A DNA stretch of 64,000 nt from an uncultured Caulobacterales bacterium (lineage in GTDB: Bacteria > Pseudomonadota > Alphaproteobacteria > Caulobacterales > Maricaulaceae): assembly GCA_947503715.1 (NCBI GenBank), contig CANNER010000002.1, positions 62,001 to 126,000 on the forward strand, written 5' to 3'. Made by a program: the position numbers and the translations under genes. Of this stretch, positions 1 to 9,323 are shown in pieces (the first letter of the stretch is position 1; the number at the start of each line of letters is the position of its first letter). The notes under the pieces are model-generated. The model searched no databases, was not told where the DNA came from, and saw nothing but the letters and a program-made list of their open reading frames with translations.

Positions 1-214
1 CGCCGAAGCTTCCTGTAAAAGCGTCGCCTTCCTGTGCTGCCGTGAATTGAATAAAAGAATCCTCCGCCACAATATTCCAACTGGAAGCGCTCGCCGCACT
101 GGCAGGCGCGGGCACATCCGCCGGAGTTTCGGCTGAACTGGCATTTCCGCAAGCGCCCAGCGACGCAGCGATGAGGAAGCCGGCGGATAAACGAAGTGAT
201 TTTGTAAAGGTCAT
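1..214 (-). CDS. YceI-like lipoprotein, 3' part outside the window
   Basis: Reading leftward from the ATG at 214, the product begins with a lipoprotein signal (MTFTKSLRLSAGFLIAASLGAC) with a lipobox ending in Cys at about residue 22. An Ala/Pro/Ser-rich linker follows, then SWNIVAEDSFIQFTAAQEG and DAFTGSFG. The W-x-I...S-x-I-x-F-x-A...G...F-x-G-x-F pattern is the N-terminal strand pair of the YceI lipid-binding lipocalin-like fold. An in-frame ATG five codons upstream (229) is an alternative start. YceI proteins are periplasmic and bind isoprenoid-like lipids; some are membrane anchored, as inferred here. The gene runs off the left edge, so only about 71 residues are visible and the family call rests on the first strands. 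Confidence 0.6.
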   Translation of the reverse strand, partial: MTFTKSLRLSAGFLIAASLGACGNASSAETPADVPAPASAASASSWNIVAEDSFIQFTAAQEGDAFTGSFG

Positions 215-352
215 GGTTTCTCTACGCATGGTAAGAGCTGTTTGTGCAAATGAATTTTCCGCGAGATGTAGAATCCTGTTCAATATTTAGGCTTCATTGC
301 ATGAAATGCAGTTGATAGGGGTAATTCGACGCCGTTTAACAGAAGGTCTGCT

Positions 353-1153
353 ATGTCATCGCCCTATATCGCCACACCCGGTCAATTGTTTGATCTCTCC
401 GCCTGTCCGACACGGGTAGATGTGTATAAGGATAAGGACACTGCGAAAGAGGCGATCAAGGACCACGCCAAGGCCATCGCACCGCTCGCGCATAAGCTTT
501 ACGGCGAGGCGGACCGGAAGCTTCTCATCGTATTGCAGGGTATGGATACATCTGGTAAGGACGGCACGACGGAAGCCATTTTCCACCGTACGCCGCCTCT
601 GAATGTCAAAGTCGCAGGGTTCAAAGCGCCGACGAAAACAGAACTCGCACATGATTATCTCTGGCGCGTGCATCAAGTCGTTCCGGGGGCGGGTCAGATC
701 ACCGTTTTTAACCGCAGCCATTATGAAGACGTCCTCGTCGTCAAGGTGAAGAATTATGCCAGCCCCGAGACGATTGAGCAGCGCTATGCCCAGATCAATG
801 ATTTCGAGCGGCTGCTGGTGGAGAGCGGGACGACCATCCTGAAATTCATGCTACATATTTCGCATGAGACACAGGGCGAGCGCCTGCGCGACCGTTTGGT
901 GCAACCGCATAAACGGTGGAAGTTTAATCCGGGCGATCTAGACGACCGTGCGCTCTGGCCGGACTTTATGAACGCCTATGAGACGATGGTGCAGAGGACC
1001 TCGACCGAGCACGCGCCGTGGCACATTATTCCGTCCGACAGTCGCTCTACGCGCGGCGCGATTATCTCCGGCATTGTAAAGGACACGCTGGAAAAAATGG
1101 ACCCGCAATATCCCGATCCGGGATATCGTCCGGATGATTTCCAGATTGACTGA
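353..1153 (+). CDS. ppk2: Polyphosphate kinase 2 family protein (PPK2)
   Basis: A 266-aa single-domain PPK2, which transfers phosphate between polyphosphate and nucleotides in the cytosol. The P-loop GMDTSGKDG is at residues 63-71, the Walker B-type FNRSHYEDV at about 119-127, and the Arg/Lys-rich lid RLRDRLVQPHKRWKF at about 177-191. Length and the single domain fit the short PPK2 types (class I or III) rather than the fused two-domain class II. Which nucleotide it prefers, and the direction in the cell, cannot be read from the sequence. The 3' end overlaps mtgA by 20 bp, so the two genes are probably cotranscribed. Confidence 0.9.
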   Translation: MSSPYIATPGQLFDLSACPTRVDVYKDKDTAKEAIKDHAKAIAPLAHKLYGEADRKLLIVLQGMDTSGKDGTTEAIFHRTPPLNVKVAGFKAPTKTELAHDYLWRVHQVVPGAGQITVFNRSHYEDVLVVKVKNYASPETIEQRYAQINDFERLLVESGTTILKFMLHISHETQGERLRDRLVQPHKRWKFNPGDLDDRALWPDFMNAYETMVQRTSTEHAPWHIIPSDSRSTRGAIISGIVKDTLEKMDPQYPDPGYRPDDFQID

Positions 1154-1904
1154 ACAGGCGGAACACGTTGATTTCGTTTTAGCGGACGGAGATGTCTATG
1201 GCCCAACGCGGCCTGAGACTAAAAAGACGCGTTGGCTCTGGAGGATATTTAAAATCCTGCTCTGGATTGTCCTCATCCTCCATCTCTATGCAGTGGCGTT
1301 GCGCTTCTTACCCGTACCGACGACAATCCTAATGACGCAGCGCGCCTTGGCGGGTGAAGATGTCCGTCGGGATTGGACGCGATTGGAAGATATATCCCCG
1401 CACCTCCCCCGCGCTGTCATGGGCGGCGAAGACTCCCGTTTTTGCGACCACCACGGTGTGGATTTCGAGGCGATCACGCAAGCACTGGAGGATAATGCAG
1501 AGGGCGGGCGACGGCGCGGCGGATCAACCATCACGCAACAAACGGCGAAGAATGTCTTCCTTTGGAATGGCGGTAGTTATGTACGCAAGGCGGCCGAGGC
1601 CTATTACGCGCTGATGGTCAATATCGTCTGGGGTAAGCGCCGCACGATGGAGATTTATTTAAACGTCGCAGAGTGGGGCGACGGTATATTCGGCGCGGAA
1701 GCGGCGGCGCAAGCCAGATTTGGAAAACCCGCCAAAGACCTGACGAAACGCGAAGCCGCCCTCCTCGCAGCTGTCCTGCCCAGCCCGAATAAGTGGCGCG
1801 TCGACCCGCCGGGGGACTATGTCAGCGAGCGGGCAGGGACATTAATGAAACGCGCAGAGGTTATCCGTACAAGTGGGTATGATGAATGTTTGGGACTTGA
1901 GTAA
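1134..1904 (+). CDS. mtgA: Monofunctional biosynthetic peptidoglycan transglycosylase
   Basis: A 256-aa GT51 glycosyltransferase that polymerises lipid II into glycan strands at the outer face of the inner membrane. It has a cytosolic N-terminus, one transmembrane helix at about residues 36-60, then the GT51 motifs GGEDSRF (catalytic Glu at about 99), RRGGSTITQQTAKN (about 128-140), the KRRTMEIYLN stretch, and GAEAAA...R. No transpeptidase domain follows, which is characteristic of MtgA as opposed to class A PBPs. The ATG at 1134 lies inside ppk2; no in-frame ATG or GTG lies between it and the membrane helix (only a TTG at 1146), so the overlapping start looks real and suggests translational coupling. 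Confidence 0.92.
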   Translation: MISRLTEQAEHVDFVLADGDVYGPTRPETKKTRWLWRIFKILLWIVLILHLYAVALRFLPVPTTILMTQRALAGEDVRRDWTRLEDISPHLPRAVMGGEDSRFCDHHGVDFEAITQALEDNAEGGRRRGGSTITQQTAKNVFLWNGGSYVRKAAEAYYALMVNIVWGKRRTMEIYLNVAEWGDGIFGAEAAAQARFGKPAKDLTKREAALLAAVLPSPNKWRVDPPGDYVSERAGTLMKRAEVIRTSGYDECLGLE

Positions 1905-1959
1905 TAAATACGCTCTCATCCCGGATTTATTCCGAGATAAGACACGCGTTGAAGTCGCT

Positions 1960-3162
1960 TTACAAAACCGCCAAAATCGCATCGGCCAGACGCGGAATAT
2001 TTTCGCTATTCGCGCCTGCAATATTTATCCGTCCGCTATCCGTCATATAGATCGAGTAATCCGAGCGGAGTTTTTGCGCCTGTGCGACGGAGAGCGGGAG
2101 GGTAGAGAACATGCCGTTCTGGTCCTTCACCGCCGCTGCAATCGTTTCCCCGCCCTGCACATTCAGCGCCTCAGAAAGCTGACGGCGCAGGTCGCGCATC
2201 CGTTCACGCATATCCGTCAATTCATCGACCCATATTTTGCGAAGTTTCGCATCACCCAGAATATTGGAGACGAGACGCGCACCGTGATCCGGCGGCATGG
2301 AGATGATCTTGCGTTGCGTCGCCCCTAATTGCGTGCGGGCAATTTCTGCGGTTTTGTCATCCTGACAAACAATTGCCACCAGACCGACGCGCTCTTTATA
2401 CATGGCGAAGTTTTTGGAGCATGATGCCGCAATGACGACTTCCGGACAGATTTCGACGACCTTGCGGAGACCATACGTGTCCTCCGCCATGCCGCGACCC
2501 AATCCGAAATAGGCGAGATCGACGAAAGGCGTCAGCTGTTTTTCCAACATGAAATCCGCGACACGGTCCCACTGCGCCGGCGAGAGGTCCGCACCCGTTG
2601 GATTGTGGCAGCACCCATGGAGCACAACCACATCGCCAGGTTTCGCTTTCTTCTCCAAATGCGCAATCATATCGTCGAAATCCACGCCCAGCGTCTCGCG
2701 GTTATAATAAGGATATTTCTCCATCTTCAATCCGGCGGAACTAATGAGGGGAATGTGGTTCGCCCAAGTCGGGGTGGAGACCCAGACGGTCGCATCGGGC
2801 GCAGCGGATTTGATAATCTCCGCGCCGAGGCGTAGCGCCCCTGAACCGCCTGCGGCTTGCGAACTGGCCGTTCGGTTCAACAAAGCGGAGTCAATTTTTC
2901 CATCTTCACCGCCCAGCATCATATCCAACATCCCGTGACGGAAGCCTTCATAGCCGCGAATGCCGACATAGGATTTCGTCGTCTCAGATTCCCAAAGCTG
3001 TTTTTCGGCCAGTTTGACGGCTTTCATAATCGTCGTCTCGCCCGAGTCGTCCTTATAAACACCGACACCAAGGTCGATTTTATCGGGGTTCGGATCGGCC
3101 TTGGCCTGTTGCATCAGGGCGATGATGGCGTCGGGTGCACGGGGGACGAGATATTCAAACAT
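1960..3162 (-). CDS. Aromatic amino acid / aspartate aminotransferase
   Basis: A PLP-dependent class I aminotransferase of the AspC/TyrB type, about 400 aa from the start used here. The PLP lysine lies in SCSKNFAMYKERVG (Lys about residue 250), the HNPTG motif in HGCCHNPTGADLS, and the cofactor-ring Asp in VDLAYFGLG. It would interconvert aspartate or aromatic amino acids with their 2-oxo acids. The frame extends 13 codons upstream to 3201, but family members normally begin near MFEYLVPRAPDAI, so I use the ATG at 3162; neither start has a clear ribosome site. Convergent with mtgA, with 55 bp between the stops. Substrate preference cannot be decided here. Confidence 0.88.
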   Translation of the reverse strand: MFEYLVPRAPDAIIALMQQAKADPNPDKIDLGVGVYKDDSGETTIMKAVKLAEKQLWESETTKSYVGIRGYEGFRHGMLDMMLGGEDGKIDSALLNRTASSQAAGGSGALRLGAEIIKSAAPDATVWVSTPTWANHIPLISSAGLKMEKYPYYNRETLGVDFDDMIAHLEKKAKPGDVVVLHGCCHNPTGADLSPAQWDRVADFMLEKQLTPFVDLAYFGLGRGMAEDTYGLRKVVEICPEVVIAASCSKNFAMYKERVGLVAIVCQDDKTAEIARTQLGATQRKIISMPPDHGARLVSNILGDAKLRKIWVDELTDMRERMRDLRRQLSEALNVQGGETIAAAVKDQNGMFSTLPLSVAQAQKLRSDYSIYMTDSGRINIAGANSENIPRLADAILAVL

Positions 3163-3326
3163 GATGAAAATGTGTTCCATATTGCAGTTAAGTCGCTTCA
3201 ATAGCGGGTTTTACTGCATGCGGCTACAGCGCAAGGGGTTTCAGGCGAAATTTTCCGTTGCCTTATGCGTGGTGAGGCGAAACAAGGCGACAGAACAAAT
3301 TTCGCCCTGAACAGGGCAAGGGGAAT

Positions 3327-4802
3327 ATGATGGAAGCTTTTAACAAAGCCATGGAAGCCATGAACGGGATCGTCTGGGGCCCTCCCATGATGGTACTCCT
3401 ACTGGGCGTCGGATTTTTCCTTACAGTTGGCCTGCGATTCATCTCCCTCACAAAAATCGGATATGGTTTCCGTCAACTTTTCAAGAAACGTACCGGCGAA
3501 GCCGAAGAAGGCGATGTCTCACCTTTCGCCGCGCTTATGACAGCGCTCTCCTCCACCGTGGGCACGGGTAACATCGCAGGTGTTGCAGCCGCGATTGCGA
3601 TTGGTGGTCCCGGTGCCGTCTTCTGGATGTGGGTGACGGCCATTCTCGGCACGGCGACGAAATTCGGCGAAGGCGTATTGGCCGTTCGCTACCGCGAAAT
3701 TGATGCCAATGGCAATCGTGTCGGTGGTCCGATGTATTATATCAAGAACGGCTTGGGCCCGAAATGGCTCTGGCTCGCAGGCGCTTTTGCATTTTTCGGA
3801 ATTATCGGATCGCTCTCGACGGGGAACGCGGTCCAAGCTAACTCCATCGCAGACGCCCTGAAAAGCGAATATAATTTTGATCCCCGCATTGTCGCGGTTA
3901 TTCTATCACTCTTGGTCGGCGGCGTGATTTTCGGTGGCATTAAACGGATTGGCGCTGTGGCGTCCAAGCTCGTCCCGTTCATGGCGGTCATTTACCTGTC
4001 AGCGGCGATTTTTGTCATTCTCGCAAATGTCACAGCCGTTCCCGCGGCATTTGGACTAATTTTCCAAGGCGCATTTGGTCTGCAAGGTGCCGGTACAGGC
4101 GTGACGATCGGCTTAATGATGCTCGCCATGCAAAAAGGTGTCGCCCGCGGTTTGTTCTCCAATGAGGCCGGCCAAGGCTCAGCGCCGATTGCACATGCGG
4201 CCGCGCAGAATAATGATCCGGTCAATCAAGGTATCATTGCCATGTTGGGAACGATTATCGACACGCTGATAATCTGTACAATAACAGCGCTTGTCATTTT
4301 GACCTCCGGTGTCATGTCCGGTGACTGTCTCGCCAATCCGGCGATTTTGGAGTTGTTAGAAAGCGGTATAACACCTGCAGGCTGTGAAATCGGAGTCCCG
4401 CTGACGGCGCAAGCCTTCGATTCAGTTCTGGTTGGATTTGGCGCAGATATCGTGACAATCTGTTTGTGTATCTTCGCCTTCACGACCATCATTGGCTGGT
4501 CCTATTACGGGGAACGCTGTACAGCTTTCCTGTTCAAGGAAAAGTCTATCCCGGTCTTCCGCGTCTTCTGGATTTTAGCGGTTTTCGCCTCCACCTTCGC
4601 TCTGTCGTTTGAAAGCGATGGTGATAATTTGGTGGTCGCAACATTCTGGTTAATCGCCGATAGCTTGACGGGCTTGATGGCCGCGCCAAACTTGATAGGT
4701 CTCATCCTGCTCTCGCCCGTCGTGTTTAAATTGGCGAAAGAATATTTCGACAAGGACAAGATCGCGAATGATGGTTTGGTCGATCAGGACGACCTCAAAT
4801 AA
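3327..4802 (+). CDS. Alanine/glycine:cation symporter family protein (AGCS)
   Basis: A 491-aa inner-membrane transporter of the AGCS (AlsT/DagA) family, which couples uptake of alanine or glycine to Na+ or H+. The family features visible are the N-terminal VWGPPMMVLLLGVGFFLTVGLR helix, the SSTVGTGNIAGVAAAIAIGGPGAVFWMW motif, the GGPMYYI stretch, and GVARGLFSNEAGQGSAPIAHAAA, which is diagnostic. Roughly ten further hydrophobic helices follow. The start ATG (immediately followed by a second ATG) is preceded by an AAGGGG ribosome site. The stop codon overlaps the ATG of the next gene (TAATG), indicating an operon. The coupling ion is not determined. Confidence 0.93.
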   Translation: MMEAFNKAMEAMNGIVWGPPMMVLLLGVGFFLTVGLRFISLTKIGYGFRQLFKKRTGEAEEGDVSPFAALMTALSSTVGTGNIAGVAAAIAIGGPGAVFWMWVTAILGTATKFGEGVLAVRYREIDANGNRVGGPMYYIKNGLGPKWLWLAGAFAFFGIIGSLSTGNAVQANSIADALKSEYNFDPRIVAVILSLLVGGVIFGGIKRIGAVASKLVPFMAVIYLSAAIFVILANVTAVPAAFGLIFQGAFGLQGAGTGVTIGLMMLAMQKGVARGLFSNEAGQGSAPIAHAAAQNNDPVNQGIIAMLGTIIDTLIICTITALVILTSGVMSGDCLANPAILELLESGITPAGCEIGVPLTAQAFDSVLVGFGADIVTICLCIFAFTTIIGWSYYGERCTAFLFKEKSIPVFRVFWILAVFASTFALSFESDGDNLVVATFWLIADSLTGLMAAPNLIGLILLSPVVFKLAKEYFDKDKIANDGLVDQDDLK

Positions 4803-5392
4803 TGACGGAAGAGACTGTCCCGACAGCGGCGAAAAAAACGAGTTTCTGGCTCGATTTCGGGCCGTTGCTCATCTTCTTCGCGGCGTTTCTTTATTGGCGG
4901 CGGAACCATCCGGATGAAGCCCTGATTTGGGCGGCTGGCGTTCTGGCTATCGCGGCCACTTTCGCCTTATTGATAAGCTGGGTCCGTCACCGGACCCTGT
5001 CGCCTGTTCTCATTTTTTCGACAATCGTCATTGGCGGGTCAGCGCTGATTGCGCTTCTCACGGGGGATAAGCGCTTTATTTACATGAAGCCCACCTTCTT
5101 GAACGCCCTTTACGGCGTGGTCGTCATCGGCGGCGTGATATTTGGCAAAAATGTTATCAAGCTCCTCATGGGATCGGCCTTTGAATTACCTGATGATAAA
5201 TGGAACGTCCTCGCCATCCGCTGGGCGATCTTCTTTTTCGCGATGGCCATTCTAAACGAGATCATCTGGCGGAATTTTTCAGAAGACTTTTGGGCCGGGT
5301 TTAAGGTCTTCGGATTTCTTCCATTGACGATTCTGTTTACCCTGACCCAAATCCCATTTCTGAACAAATTCGGCGAAATGAAAACGGATTAA
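4802..5392 (+). CDS. yciB: Inner membrane-spanning protein YciB / septation protein A
   Basis: A 196-aa polytopic protein of the IspZ/YciB family. Diagnostic segments are FWLDFGPLLIFFAAFLYW near the N-terminus, a central KPTFLNALYGVVVIGG, and ALNE/WRNFSEDFW-type residues (LNEIIWRNFSEDFWAGFKVFG) near the C-terminus. Members are inner-membrane proteins linked to cell-envelope integrity and septation; the molecular activity is not established. Its start overlaps the stop of the upstream symporter by one base, so it is probably translated from the same message. In many alphaproteobacteria this gene lies near ftsY; here its partner is an amino-acid symporter. Confidence 0.9.
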   Translation: MTEETVPTAAKKTSFWLDFGPLLIFFAAFLYWRRNHPDEALIWAAGVLAIAATFALLISWVRHRTLSPVLIFSTIVIGGSALIALLTGDKRFIYMKPTFLNALYGVVVIGGVIFGKNVIKLLMGSAFELPDDKWNVLAIRWAIFFFAMAILNEIIWRNFSEDFWAGFKVFGFLPLTILFTLTQIPFLNKFGEMKTD

Positions 5393-5504
5393 TCACAAGT
5401 TAACTCTGTTCAAACGGCTCATTTGCCAATATGTCGCAGCGATGTGAAAGCGGGACGGGCAGGTCGAATTCTCGGTTGCCCCAGCAATGTGGGATTAAAT
5501 TATC

Positions 5505-5750
5505 ATGGGGTCAGATGTTTCGGCGGTTAGCGCAATCCGCGAAGCCATAGAACACGATTCTGATTGGGACACCGCAGAATCAAATGAACAGCTTCACTTC
5601 TACATTTTAAGAGCCGCCCAAAATGTTGGAAGGTTTGAACCGTTCACGGAAAATGAAATAGAGCTGAATATATATCTCACCCGCCGTATGGCCGGAAAAC
5701 GGCTCTGTGATTATGCCTGGCGAATGCTGGCCGCGAGTAAAGCCGCCTGA
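5505..5750 (+). CDS. Small hypothetical protein (81 aa)
   Basis: An 81-aa, mostly alpha-helical, acidic protein without signal peptide or membrane segment. I do not recognise a family. It contains an Arg-rich helix (TRRMAGKRLCDYAWRMLAA) near the C-terminus. It sits alone, 112 bp after yciB and 110 bp before acnA, in the same direction, with codon use similar to its neighbours, which supports it as a real gene; no strong ribosome site precedes it. Function unknown. Confidence 0.45.
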   Translation: MGSDVSAVSAIREAIEHDSDWDTAESNEQLHFYILRAAQNVGRFEPFTENEIELNIYLTRRMAGKRLCDYAWRMLAASKAA

Positions 5751-5860
5751 CTGCTATTCATAGCTGTTAGAACATAGGCCTGTATCAAACATTGATAATG
5801 TGACGGGGTTTTGTCATAAGCCGCGCAACAGACACAACCTTTATAAAGGATGCGCCCCAC

Positions 5861-8548
5861 ATGGCCTCATTGGACAGCTTTAACTGCGAACGCGAGATGG
5901 AAGTCCGCGGCGGAACTTACACTTATTACGACCTGAAAGAGGCCGAAAAGAACGGACTGACGGGCATCTCGAATCTGCCGCGTTCCCTCAAAGTCCTTCT
6001 TGAAAACCTGCTGCGTCACGAAGACGGCAATACGGTCAAAAAAGAAGACATTCAGGCGATTGCGGATTGGCTTGGACCAAAGACCTCCACACACGAAATC
6101 GCCTATCGTCCGGCGCGTGTTTTGATGCAGGATTTCACAGGCGTTCCGGCGGTTGTCGATCTGGCCTCCATGCGCGACGCGATTGTGAAGCTCGGCGGAT
6201 CTGCCGAGGCGATTAACCCGCTCAACCCCGTTCACCTCGTCATCGACCATTCGGTCATGGTCGATTATTTCGGCACACCCGAAGCCGAGAAGAAAAACGT
6301 CCAGCGCGAATATGAGCGGAATATGGAGCGTTATGATTTCCTGAAATGGGGTCAGACCGCCTTCGATAATTTCTCCGTCGTCCCTCCCGGAACAGGCATT
6401 TGTCATCAGGTGAATTTGGAAAACCTCGCACAGACGGTTTGGACGAAAACAGCCGATGGTAAAACTTATGCCTTCCCTGACACACTTGTCGGAACCGACT
6501 CCCACACAACCATGATTAACGGCATTTCCGTTCTGGGTTGGGGCGTTGGCGGAATTGAAGCCGAAGCCGCCATGCTCGGCCAGCCGATTTCCATGCTCAT
6601 CCCCGAAGTTGTCGGGTTCGAGCTGACGGGCAAATTACCGGAAGGCTCGACCGCCACCGACCTTGTCTTGCGCGTTGTTGAAATGCTGCGCCAAAAAGGC
6701 GTCGTCGGAAAATTCGTTGAGTTTTACGGATCGGGTCTGGATCACCTGTCCCTCGAAGATCAGGCAACACTCGCCAATATGGCACCGGAATATGGCGCGA
6801 CCTGCGGGTTCTTCCCCGTTGATGATGACACGCTCCGCTATCTGCAAGCGACAGGTCGTGACGAAACACGCATCGCCCTCGTCGAGGCCTATGCGAAACA
6901 GCAGGGCTTCTGGCGCGATGACAGCACACCGACCTTCACCAGCACAATTAGCTTGGATATGGCGACGGTCACACCGTCTATTGCCGGACCCAAGCGTCCG
7001 CAGGACCGTTTCGACCTAAAAGGCGCGAATGTGAAATTCGCGGAAATCCTCCGCGATGAATTTGGCAAAACGCCGGACGGTGACACTGCCATTGAGGTCG
7101 AAGGCGCAGGCTATTCCATCGACCATGGCGATGTCATGATCGCCGCGATTACGTCCTGTACCAACACATCCAACCCCTCAGTCATGATGGCGGCCGGCCT
7201 CGTGGCCAAAAAAGCCCGCGAGAAAGGTTTGAAGGTTAAGCCTTGGGTCAAAACATCGACCGCACCGGGCTCGCAGGTTGTCGGCGAATATCTCGAAAAA
7301 TCCGGACTACAGGACGATCTCGACGCGCTCGGTTTCGACGTTGTCGGCTATGGCTGTACGACCTGTATCGGGAACTCCGGCCCGCTTGCGCCGGAATTGT
7401 CCAAAGCCATTGCAGACGGCGACCTCGTCTCATGTTCTGTGCTGTCCGGTAACCGAAACTTTGAAGGCCGGATTGGTCCGGACCTCAAAGCCAACTTCCT
7501 CGCCTCACCGCCCCTCGTCGTCGCTTATGCGCTGGCGGGTTCGATGCATCACGATTTCGATGCGGATCCACTGGGTGTCGATCAGGAGGGCAATGAAGTT
7601 TATCTCAAGGACCTCTGGCCAACCTCAGCGGAAATCGCAGAGGTTGTACGGAAGATCATCACCCGTCAAATGTTCACGGACCGCTATGCCGACGTCTTCA
7701 AGGGCGACAAGCAATGGCGCGATATTAAAGTGTCGGGCGGCAAGACCTATGATTGGAAACCGAAATCCACTTACGTCCGCAACCCACCCTATTTTGACGG
7801 CATGAGCGCGACTCCGGATGCGGTTGAAGACGTTAAAGATGCAAATATTCTCGCGCTTCTTGGCGACTCTATCACAACCGATCACATCTCTCCGGCCGGT
7901 GCAATTAAACATGACGGTCCGGCGGGTGATTACCTGAAAGACAATGATGTCCCGAAATATGAGTTCAACTCATTCGGCTCCCGTCGTGGTAACCATGAAG
8001 TCATGATGCGCGGCACATTTGCCAATATCCGTATCAAGAACCTGATGGCACCGGGCACAACGGGCGGCGTGACAAAATATGTCCCGACGGGCGAAATCAT
8101 GTCCATCTTTGATGCGGCCCAAAAATATAAGGACGCGAATAAAGACCTCGTGATCTTCTCCGGCTCGCTTTACGGTAACGGATCCTCCCGCGACTGGGCG
8201 GCCAAAGGCACAATCCTCCTCGGTGTGAAAGCCGTCATCGCCTCCAGCTTTGAGCGGATTCACCGGTCCAACCTGATCGGAATGGGCGTCCTACCCCTGG
8301 AATTCCAAGAGGGTGAGAGCTGGGAACAACTCGGCCTGACAGGTGATGAGACGGTTTCTATTTCCGGCATTGAAGGCCTGGAACCACGCGGCACACTCGA
8401 CGTCGTCATCACTTATCCAGACGGAAAGACTAAAACAGTCACCACCAATGTCCGGATCGATACAGATAATGAGCATGAATATTATAAGAACGAGGGTATC
8501 CTGCACTACGTTTTGCGGAACCTCGCAGCGGAAGCCAAGGCCGCCTAA
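5861..8548 (+). CDS. acnA: Aconitate hydratase A
   Basis: An 895-aa aconitase of the AcnA/IRP type, isomerising citrate to isocitrate in the TCA cycle. It has the three [4Fe-4S] ligand positions: Cys in AAITSCTNTSNPSVM, and the pair in VVGYGCTTCIGNSGPL. Substrate-binding segments such as LVGTDSHTTMINGISVLGWGVGGIEAE and, in the C-terminal swivel domain, FGSRRGNHEVMMRGTFANIRI and YGNGSSRDWAAKGTILLGV are intact. The length matches the family. AAGGA precedes the ATG by about ten bases. A clear intrinsic terminator follows, so it is probably a single-gene unit. Confidence 0.97.
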   Translation: MASLDSFNCEREMEVRGGTYTYYDLKEAEKNGLTGISNLPRSLKVLLENLLRHEDGNTVKKEDIQAIADWLGPKTSTHEIAYRPARVLMQDFTGVPAVVDLASMRDAIVKLGGSAEAINPLNPVHLVIDHSVMVDYFGTPEAEKKNVQREYERNMERYDFLKWGQTAFDNFSVVPPGTGICHQVNLENLAQTVWTKTADGKTYAFPDTLVGTDSHTTMINGISVLGWGVGGIEAEAAMLGQPISMLIPEVVGFELTGKLPEGSTATDLVLRVVEMLRQKGVVGKFVEFYGSGLDHLSLEDQATLANMAPEYGATCGFFPVDDDTLRYLQATGRDETRIALVEAYAKQQGFWRDDSTPTFTSTISLDMATVTPSIAGPKRPQDRFDLKGANVKFAEILRDEFGKTPDGDTAIEVEGAGYSIDHGDVMIAAITSCTNTSNPSVMMAAGLVAKKAREKGLKVKPWVKTSTAPGSQVVGEYLEKSGLQDDLDALGFDVVGYGCTTCIGNSGPLAPELSKAIADGDLVSCSVLSGNRNFEGRIGPDLKANFLASPPLVVAYALAGSMHHDFDADPLGVDQEGNEVYLKDLWPTSAEIAEVVRKIITRQMFTDRYADVFKGDKQWRDIKVSGGKTYDWKPKSTYVRNPPYFDGMSATPDAVEDVKDANILALLGDSITTDHISPAGAIKHDGPAGDYLKDNDVPKYEFNSFGSRRGNHEVMMRGTFANIRIKNLMAPGTTGGVTKYVPTGEIMSIFDAAQKYKDANKDLVIFSGSLYGNGSSRDWAAKGTILLGVKAVIASSFERIHRSNLIGMGVLPLEFQEGESWEQLGLTGDETVSISGIEGLEPRGTLDVVITYPDGKTKTVTTNVRIDTDNEHEYYKNEGILHYVLRNLAAEAKAA

Positions 8549-8571
8549 ATTCTGTTCAAGTCTAAGATTTG

Positions 8572-8604
8572 AAAGCCCGTTCCTTCCGGAGCGGGCTTTT
8601 TATT
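8572..8604 (+). terminator. Intrinsic terminator of acnA
   Basis: AAAGCCCG (8572-8579) pairs with CGGGCTTT (8592-8599), with inner TCC/GGA pairs and a short TTCC loop, and runs straight into a T-rich tail. It lies 23 bp after the acnA stop. Confidence 0.85.
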
Positions 8605-8711
8605 TACCTGCGAAAAAATGCTGTGGAACCCAGCCGTGAATGAGGGGTTTTATCATCACACGACTTATTTATAAGAACGCAAATTCACTAAAGACTATAC
8701 GGGCCAAATTC

Positions 8712-9323
8712 ATGATCTATCGACTTCTGACGACAACTCTGATCGCTTGCGCATTAACGGCTTGCGGAGACAAGGCTGCTGCGCCCGAAAAAGCTCCGAC
8801 CCCGCCAACACAGATTGAAACGACGACACCAGAAACGCCTAAACCTGAGATAAAAGCCGCTCTGAAACCCGGCCAATTTATCACGGGTCGACGCGGTGTC
8901 CGCGCGGCAAAATCCGATGATATTATAATTACGGATGACGCGGTGACCCTGCGCCTCAACCCAAAGGGTCCGTCCCTCGGACTTTCCAAAACCTTCCCGA
9001 CATCTACTGCAAAAGATTACGTTGTGACCGTTGATCTGGAAACGGAAAATGTGATTGGCGATCTCGGCTTCCGCATGGTCGCTTGGGCGCTGGACGCCAA
9101 TGGCGCCCCCGTCAGCCGTACAGGTTACACGGCTATCGGACGGAGCTTTGATGCTGCCGCAGGTCGCCAAACACTGACCTATCGCTTCGGTCCAGCGACT
9201 GGCGAAACAGAGGCCGCCGAGCGTTTACCTGCAGGGGAGTCCATACGCTTCCTGCTGGAACCCGTCACAAAATCAACAGGTGCAACCGCACGCGTTTACG
9301 CCATGACGGTCGCGCAGGACTAA
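8712..9323 (+). CDS. Hypothetical lipoprotein
   Basis: A 203-aa predicted lipoprotein: MIYRLLTTTLIACALTAC forms a signal with lipobox L-T-A-C, followed by a Pro/Thr/Glu-rich linker of about 40 residues and a beta-rich C-terminal domain (about residues 60-203). The frame is open for 24 codons upstream (to 8640), but that stretch has no signal character, so the ATG directly before the signal is preferred. I do not recognise the domain; the beta-sandwich-like pattern could suggest ligand or carbohydrate binding, but no motif supports this. Its stop overlaps the stop of the convergent gene at 9320 by 4 bp. Confidence 0.6.
   Translation: MIYRLLTTTLIACALTACGDKAAAPEKAPTPPTQIETTTPETPKPEIKAALKPGQFITGRRGVRAAKSDDIIITDDAVTLRLNPKGPSLGLSKTFPTSTAKDYVVTVDLETENVIGDLGFRMVAWALDANGAPVSRTGYTAIGRSFDAAAGRQTLTYRFGPATGETEAAERLPAGESIRFLLEPVTKSTGATARVYAMTVAQD

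Noticed and set aside
1905-1959. Hairpin between mtgA and the aminotransferase gene as terminator
   Set aside because: The arms around 1915-1942 (CTCATCCCGGAT / TTCCGAGATAAG) have several mismatches and there is no T-run on either strand; it may be a worn REP-like sequence.
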